Below are positions 33,401-42,400 of a stretch of 64,000 bases of DNA, in pieces (position 1 is the first letter of the stretch; the number at the start of each line of letters is the position of its first letter). Under the pieces are notes generated by a model. It did no database searches. It had not been told where the DNA came from and saw only the letters and a list, made by a program, of their open reading frames with translations. This DNA is from Haliotis asinina (Eukaryota > Mollusca > Gastropoda > Lepetellida > Haliotidae). The stretch lies in NCBI RefSeq assembly GCF_037392515.1, contig NC_090280.1:74760504-74824503 (forward strand). The letters are read 5' to 3'. The position numbers were made by a program, and so were the translations under genes.

Positions 33401-36400
33401 TTGGTCCTGGGCAGCAAAAAGGAAACCCCCATTTCACACTTTAGACCAGCCAACTTCATCCAGACGAGGGAGTCGGTTGGGCTGCTTTTCTGTTCCACAT
33501 ACTGAATGTTCACATGATATAATGTTTTCTTAGAAAGCTTCTCCTCAGATGACCGACTCTGGATAGACTTGGTGAAGGTCTTTACCTGCTTTACTCCAAT
33601 CGCTGTCCGGCGTCCTCAAATTTCAGATTCTGTCCAAAAAACGTTAGCACTCTTAAAATAACTATTGAATTCCTTGCTGTCATTGTGAGTCACCACATCA
33701 TGCGTCACCACATGATCATCCGATAAATAAATATGATCAAAAGTGGACAATACAATTCTATCATGAAGAGTCTCCTCTTTAATCAGACCCCGTCCTTCAG
33801 AATTGACAGGCATATTTAAACGATTAAGACAGGAACGAAGGTGGTGGGCTCTGTTGTCAGACATAATCCTTCTGGTCAGGCGGTCAAGATATCATATTAT
33901 GTCCAATCAACTACTCCAAAGGCCGATTATGCTCCTAAGCCAGCACTCAACAAATCTGTGACACCACTTCTGATCCCATACTCTTATTCCAGAGCTCTGG
34001 TTACACCTTATAACCGGATCCAATGCAAAAGAAGTGGGACACCCAAGTAGGTATCAATAAATGAAAATGTACTTAAACCCTATATTGGTTACACCTACTT
34101 GGGTTGTCAGTCTAGATTCGAAGGGGTCGTCAGGCCATACTGGAAATACCTGTTAAAAGAAGATCCTCCGATTTAGATCTCTTGTGATGAAAGAATCATG
34201 GTCTAGCATTTCTTGCTAGATGTTTCCAACACAATGAATAATTATTTAAATGTCAAAACAGTTCATGACCATTTCACTATTGTTCATTATCATTTACAGT
34301 CTCTTTGGGTCAAAGTGATACCGATGAATCACCATCTATCCACAAATCAATTCAAGATCAAATATTCATTTCAACGTAAGATCTTAAGAAAATATTAGAC
34401 ACAAATGTTTTACGATGTTTGCCTCCAAAATAAAGAAAAATGTTTCTTAACAAAAGAGTGGGAAGCACGTGTAATTGTGACGTCGCATCAAATATAGCTA
34501 AGCGATGTACTGACATAAGACAATGACATCAGAGGTTTGTTTTAAAGGCGAAAGTGAAGGGTTCGCCTTAAATATACCTTGGGTAAAACTGCATGTGCAG
34601 TGGGGTGAGTGAACGACAGCTGGAAAAACTGAGAGGATGTGCCACCGAGTGAGGGACAACCGAGCGTGTGGTACAAATATGTAAACTTTTGAAAGTTGAC
34701 AATCTTGACTGCTTTTAGACAGTCGTAGAAAGAGAGTTTCCCACTGTGCTGGGTGAAGCTAGCAGTGTCTTCTGTGTTCAGCATGTCATCATACAGGAAG
34801 ACAGTGTATATGTATATTTTCAGAGATGTGATGTTTCACTTGTTACGGTTAAGAATTTACCGTGACAAACGATATAAGAAATCACCTTGTGAACCAGCAA
34901 AACAGAACAAGACAAGTCATAAACGTTCAAAATATATATTATTATGCAACGAGAGCAAGGTATACAAGGTCACAAGTCATTTTCACAATGCTGATTACAA
35001 ATTCAATACAAGTGAGGCAAAATCTAAGGCAGTGGGTCACAAGATATAATATGGCAAACTCACCAACCTCAGTGCGAGAGAGAATCAACTATGCAGACAC
35101 AAACACAGGGATCGGTCTGATAGCGGTTAATGTAGATTCAGGCGTTGACGGACTCCAATGAATGTATGTCCCTCCCATCACAGCACCAGCCTTTTTATAT
35201 ATATACTCAGTCATTTCCCGAAAGTTCGGGCACATACGACCATCGTCAACTCTGTAGAATGCCCTCGAATAAGTCTCCCGGAAGTAAACACATAGAAAAG
35301 TAAGAGCAGATAAATTCCGGACAAGCCTGCTGCCAAAATTCTAAAAATGCGGATCATCTATTATACGAAATATGACCCACCATATTTATTATTCAAAACA
35401 CTAAACATTGTGACCCAATAATAATTATTACTGAATTAATAACAATATATACAGAAAATACACACTCGTAACACACTATAGCAAAATATATTCCTGTCCT
35501 TATGCATTTTCCAAAAACACATACAGACAGGACATTCGCTGACTATATCCAAATATCAGATATGGAAACTTTTGCAATGTACCTTTGTGACATCATAAAG
35601 TGTTTTGTATGAACTGTCACGATATGGCTGAGATATTGCCAAAGTGACTTTAAATTTAAACTCACTCATTAGTGATAATCTAGCATATCATTTTCAGAGA
35701 TGTGGTGTTTCTCACTGCGCAGGGTGAAGCTAGCAGTTTATTGTATGACTAGCATGTCATCATAGAGGAAGCCAGCGTATATTTTCAGAGATGTGGGGTT
35801 GTGCTTGGTGATGCTTGCAGTATATTCTGTGACTAGCATATCGTCATGCAGGATGCCAGTGTGTATTTTCAGAGATGTGGTGTTTCTCACTGTGCTGGGT
35901 GAAGCTAGCAGCATATTCTGTGGTCTGGTCGTCTTCTCCACCCTGGGCTTCGTGGCGCATCATGCTCAGATACCTATATCAGATATTGTCTCATCAGGTA
36001 AACATATTAATTCCTTCCCAAGTAATTCCTGCTAGATTTTAATTTGCAATATATCATATGTTTTCTTTAACACGGTTTAACTAGTTATTTAATTATTTTG
36101 TGATTAGATGTTATGCCATAAAGAGGGACCATTATAGATGCCATATGTGACGACGTTTTGGAGCATGATCCTTCATGAAGAACATCGTGGTCACGTTAAC
36201 ACCCATAATTCCCCCTCTGTGTGTGAATGATGACGATGTAGAGTTCTATTATTAAGGTAAGCCTCCAGTCCAGCTTTGAGAGAAACAAATTATATTCCCT
36301 GTCTATAATTTGAATAGAGAGCAGGTTCAGTTTAAGGTTCGATTTATACAAGGACCATTGTGAAAAAATATCACGAATAAACATTTTATGTTCTTTCTTT

Positions 36401-39400
36401 GAGTGGCTTTTTAAAAACAAGGGAGTACAAAGTATACACCTTTATGGATAACAACTTCTTCCGTATCGAATCCTCTCAATCTCGTAATAGGTAAGTTGTT
36501 ATTCATAAAGTTTGTCTATTTCATGTTCCACCGCTGGTGGCGGAAACTGTCTGGGGCGTCACCGCACACGTTTGCATACCATTTGTACTCTTGTCAAAGG
36601 ACAAGAGGAATAGTATATAAACCCTGTAACCCGAAACAAAGATGCAAATATTTGTTACAACCATCAGAGCCCAAATCGTCCATTTTAACGTTTTAGAGTC
36701 TGCATATTGCATTTTTAAATATGGTTCAGTTACGGCTACCTTCCGAAGAATACCTTATACACAGTTTAATGTTGTGAACTTTCCGTGCACTGTTTCATAT
36801 ACACGTGCTGCGCTGTCTTTCCATGATCATACTAGAACTTTAAGATCGATCTATAGAAAAGGAGTAAAAGGGTTTGAAATATAGTGTTGCATCATTGCCA
36901 ACACCAGTAAAGATGACTACTTTTCGTGACGGCATAAACTGAAGCCTTAACAAATATAGTGAGTAATAATACAGTATATCTAGAGGCAAGAAAACCCGAT
37001 CCTCAAGATTTGTTTTTAATTGTAATTACGTTTCGAATCCACGGTAGGATGAAACATAGACGACCTGTTAATGCTCATATGCTCCAGCAAAATGCCCCTT
37101 TCTCCAACAGATAATTTGCAGCTAATGATTTCATATGTTCTGTGTAATATTTTTTTTTATATAACTCACTGGCATGTCCTCTCCAGGGTCAGGCTTGGGA
37201 TTCATCATCTACCCAGAAGCCATCTCACATCTTCCTGTGTCTCAGCTGTGGGCAGTCCTATTCTTCATCATGCTAATAACCCTGGGGATGGCCTCGCTTG
37301 TACGCAATGCCTTTTGCATCTTAATATTCGGAAAAAAGGCGTTATTTTAAATCAATATGCATCAGACATTTTGAGATGAGATGATTATGGTTTTTGTACC
37401 ACTTTCAGCAATATTCCAGCAATATCATGGAGGTGACCGAATGAAAAAAGGCAAGTTATCTGTCCTGAAAATAGGAGAATTATAATGGTCAGGTCAAATA
37501 CTGTGAAAGTTTGTAAAGGTGAACATTTACAACTGTGACATCATATATTATCTTCTAGATCCATTATCAGGCATGCATTGTCTTAGAGTGTAAATTCTAT
37601 ATGGAATATTTGCAGTTTGGTCCGATGGAAACGGTTCTCGCCGGAATAGTAGACGCATATCCCAAATACCTCCAGCCCCGTAGAATGTATGTCACTGCTG
37701 GTGTCTGCCTCTTCTGCTTCCTGATGTCCGTTCCCTATGCCACCAACGTGAGAACACCTTACACCAAAACATTCGTTTTGGGATTGGGGTATGCCAGAAA
37801 AAGGGGGTGAGGGGGGTGGGGGATGGGTTGGGGTCTCCAGTGAGTTAGTATTCACAATATCGGATAAACTAAACTCTGATTTACCCCACACGTGAAGATT
37901 ATTACACCAGGATAGTTCTGTTGAGTGTACAAGTGATGGCTAGAATTTGGTTTGATGGTTATTATTTGCTTAATGACTGTTCTGTTATTATTTATTTTTC
38001 ATTCCAGTTAGTTTTAACGAGCTTTGAGTCAACAACACATGGTTTATTGTGTGTAATAGGACTATAGTTGGTAATGGACTGCTTGAATTAAGCTGGAATA
38101 TCGCTGGCGATAGTATTTACAATGACTCATCACATTACATATATCCATAAATATCCAAAGCTCGCAGGAGTAGCCGATGATCATTCAGTCATATCTTTTT
38201 CACTTAATATGTATATCACTAATGATATTCATGATACAGACACGGTATGTTTCGTAGCAATTATCCAGATAACAATTACCGGTTCAGTCGCTATGTCCCT
38301 TCAATTTAATCACTTCTGTCTGAAATCTTACCTTGTACACGAGGATAGACACTAAACTATTTGTTGTGCAAGCCAGAGCTAATGAAAGAAAGCGAATGTC
38401 TAATGACATCCGTAAGCAGGTGCATTGCAAGTATGAATGATAGGTACCCAAGAAGGCTAACTAATTGCAGATCTGATCTTTTTAACACTTTGCCATTGAT
38501 CTGATAGCAAAATGTAAGGGTATGACACTACAGCTCTCTTTGGGCAGCATCCAGTATTGTTTACGTCAGGTTTTGCCTACAGGGTACGTTCGTTGATCTC
38601 ATTTGAATGAGCCTGAATTTTCACCGCTTATTTCTGCAACATCAGGGCGGGAACACCAGATTTGATCTTCAGACGTTGTACCCGTGGTGGGAATCAAACC
38701 AGGGTCTTCAGCGTAACATGTGGAACGCTTTAGCCATATATGTTAGTGCTCATGTAAAATTACATTACTTTCTGAAGTATTTATTCCTTGTACAGGGTGG
38801 AATCTACCTCCTCCAGCTGCTAGACTGGTATAACTCATCATTCAGCATTCTGCTTATTGGCTGCCTCGAGTGTATTGTCATCAACTGGATCTACGGTAAA
38901 ACTCAGTTGTAGAATATGATGCATGCAGTGTTGCAAGGATTGTAAACTGTGTTCCCACGGAGCAGCTTACCTTATAAGATCAGGGTGCCATTAAATAAAA
39001 ATATAGAAGTAATAGAAAACATGTTCAAAGTTCACAGTTTTATTTAGCAGCTGCAGAATGCACTCTTAAGGGTCAAGAACCAAATGAATACTGACAAGGA
39101 TCACTATCACAGATTAACAAAGTATGTGCGGATATAGCCACCTTGATCAGCTCGGGAAGGGTATAACCGACATTAAGCGAAACTCTTCAATAAGTCAGTT
39201 CCCTTGAATAAGGCTGTGAAACACCATTCCCATGTTTAGCTCTGTAACACCAGAAGTAAGTCAGAATAAGAACAAAGCCAGAGAGTCCCGATACAGAGTG
39301 AAAGTTATATCGTTATTCCATGGCTCCTTAGAGCGCACGTAAGTCGCGAAAGTTTCTAGATATATTTAAACTTACCAATTTTTAAACATGGAATTATTGT

Positions 39401-42400
39401 TATTTTATAATATGGCTACGTGGTCCTACAATACCAAGCCGCTGAAGCGATGGTGTAAATCCAGTAAGTCCGTCCCCGTGGTCCCAAGTATGGTAATCTA
39501 CCTTCACATGTTGGCGACATATAGCTCATATTTTATATTCAGGTTCCCCTAAGTAACGCAAGGAATTACGGCAAATTTGAAAGAATTGCATCTCAAATGT
39601 AAACAAACGCAGTCTACTCGCGAAACAGTTGCAGCGATATCGGTAGTTTAGCGCTAATAACATGAACACAACGCCCCTATCGGAAGCAATGTCGGTAATG
39701 CTTTGAAGGCTTCCGATATTCATTCGTAAACAACCTCCAGGGGCATGACTTATGCCGCGCTCTTGCAGTGACGATCTATTCCTAAAGACTAATTTATGGC
39801 TCCGACAACACCTCATACCTCAACGCATTCAACACCGGTGGTCAAAGATGGATAACTATAAAAATGAAAACTGCAGAAACTAAAAACAAAACTCACCGAG
39901 ACGAGCACTCCTTCTAGTGACGCCATGTATAGATGTGTGAGTTTCAGGACGCGACTGAGAAATCACGGAACGGAGCCGAGAAATCACCGAAGATGGCCGA
40001 GCGTGTTTCATGTTTTACCGACATTGCTTCCTATAGGAGCATTGTGTTTATGTTATTACCGCTGAACTACCGATATCGCTGCAATTGTTTCGCGAGTGGG
40101 TTGTTTTTGTTTATATCTGAGATGCAATTCCTTCAAGTTTGCTGTAATTCCTTCAATTACATAGGGAGGCCTGATATTGTATTGTCGTTAATTAAAATCT
40201 ATTTTAGATTAAATTACTAGTTTTAGATTTATATATGTGGTAACCTACTTGCTTTACTGTCCTTCGTTAACAGGTATTTCATAAATCACCTCAAGTTGTT
40301 AATATTATATACAACTTGATATAGTCACGATATGGTTGAAATACTGTCCATGTCATTTAACAATTTAACTCCCTCACTTCACTCCATGGATACGTTTGTC
40401 CACACTTGGGTTTGCCTATATCAAGACAATGCATGGTGACAGCATGCGACTTAACTATTAGTGAATATATTTAAGGGCAACAAATTGCCTAATGAACCTT
40501 CCAGAGTATCAAGATGCAGAGCTGTGCCAGTCGTCTGGCAGCAATGAACCGGGAAGCGTCTAACGTCAATGGACAGCGGGAGTTCTTGTTTTAGGACAGG
40601 ACACATCATCGTTATGTCCTAAATTCCCAAATCGAAAACTCATTCGTTCATCATTTGAGAAATCCTAACGCCCTCTTCAGTTTGTCCTATCCTTCGGTCA
40701 TACTCACCCTTTCACAACTAACACTATATGACCTGGTGCCCCGTATGTGAAATGAGCATCATGTCACAAAGCCCACTTAAAGTTTCCAAACTATCACCAT
40801 CATTAGCAGCACCAGCAGCAACAGCAGTACCAGCAGCAGCAGCAACAGCACTAGAGGCTTTGTTAGAATGATGAACTCAAAGAAGAAGATGGTAAACTGA
40901 GACAGATGTATTGATGAACTCGATGCACTGTTAACATTTCACACTCAGGTGATGTGTTGCAGGGTGGAAGAGATTCGGCAGAGATATTCAGATGATGATA
41001 GGGAAGCAATATCCCATAGTGCTAAAACTCCTGTCTACCTACGTGACACCTTTCATTCTGTTTGTAAGTGAACATCTATTGGTCTAAGCTTAAATGTTAC
41101 AGGTATCTTGGCTGTTAGTCTTATAGTGACAATGTCTGTGGCAGTAAGGGTAAATTTCAATACGGGATTTTGTGCAGGAAAATGGATGCGTGTTAGAATA
41201 GGGCTCACTAATGGTCTGCTGTAAAGATGACGTTACGTTCCTGCATATTTGCAATTACCACATCTGCCTACCCATGAAGATCCGAGTTAGAATATTCAGT
41301 AACCCATGCTTGTCGTAAGAGGAGACTGATGGGATCCTGTGGTCAGACTCTCTGACTTTATTGACGCTTGTCATCGTATCCAAGTTGCGTAGATTGATTC
41401 TCATGATGTTAATCACTTGATTGTCTGGTTCAGACTCGATTATTTACCAACTGTCGCCATATAGCTGGAAGACTGCTTAGTGCAATAGAGTTAAACAACA
41501 AACAAAACAGGAACTCTTACTGACAATAATGCTCTACGAGACAAATCTGTTGCAAAAAGCCCTGGTCATAAGAAATGTCAGTAAATGATAAAAAAACGCA
41601 ACATTTATATAGACCTATCTGAATTATAAACGATCGTTTTCTTTTTTTGTTGACCCACGAAAAACAAGAATGGACAGACCCGGTTTACAATGGCTGTTTC
41701 AGGCGTCCTTGATATTTTCCCTGTTTTGCTACGATCACCCAAGCTATGGCGAGTACATCTACCCTGAACACGCAAAGGTGATTGGAATCTTGATGGCTGT
41801 AGTGATGTCCTTACCAATACCGATCGCACTGCTGCACCAGCTTATAAAAAGGAAAGGGACTTTTTGCGAGGTGCGTTACACATATTGCATTTGAATCAAA
41901 TACTAATATATTATCAAATCAAATGACACACCTTGTTTGCTTACTCATTTACGTAACACTAGGCTACATTAAGCATACAGGTATATGTGGGTTTTCATCC
42001 GAGTGTGTTTTGGGATGGTTAATATCTTGCATTAGGAATAAACTTTGCATTTAAAGAGCCTTGGCGAGCGAAATAGTGTTTATTGCAAATGTGCAATGTT
42101 ATTATAACTATCCCAATACAGTCGATTGTGAAAGGCTATTTGTCATACAATGTCATTCTCACTTTATAATTTGAAAAACAAACAAAACAAACGGGATTTG
42201 AATTGCTGCAAATCATGACACTAAAGTTCATGGAATTTGCACAGATATCTCGCCACATACATGTGGATAGTAATACGTTGAAACAATTTTCTACAGATCA
42301 CTCATTTGAGTGCGTTCGGTCATCTGGATACGTCTTTATGTTAAAGCACGTATTGATGGCAGCAAATCTTAGCGTATGTTTGAAACATAACAACAAACTC

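Noticed and set aside
37300..37349. Extension of SLC6 exon 8 beyond 37299
   Set aside because: The frame leaves the family pattern and soon stops, whereas gtacgc at 37300 gives the phase required by exon 9.
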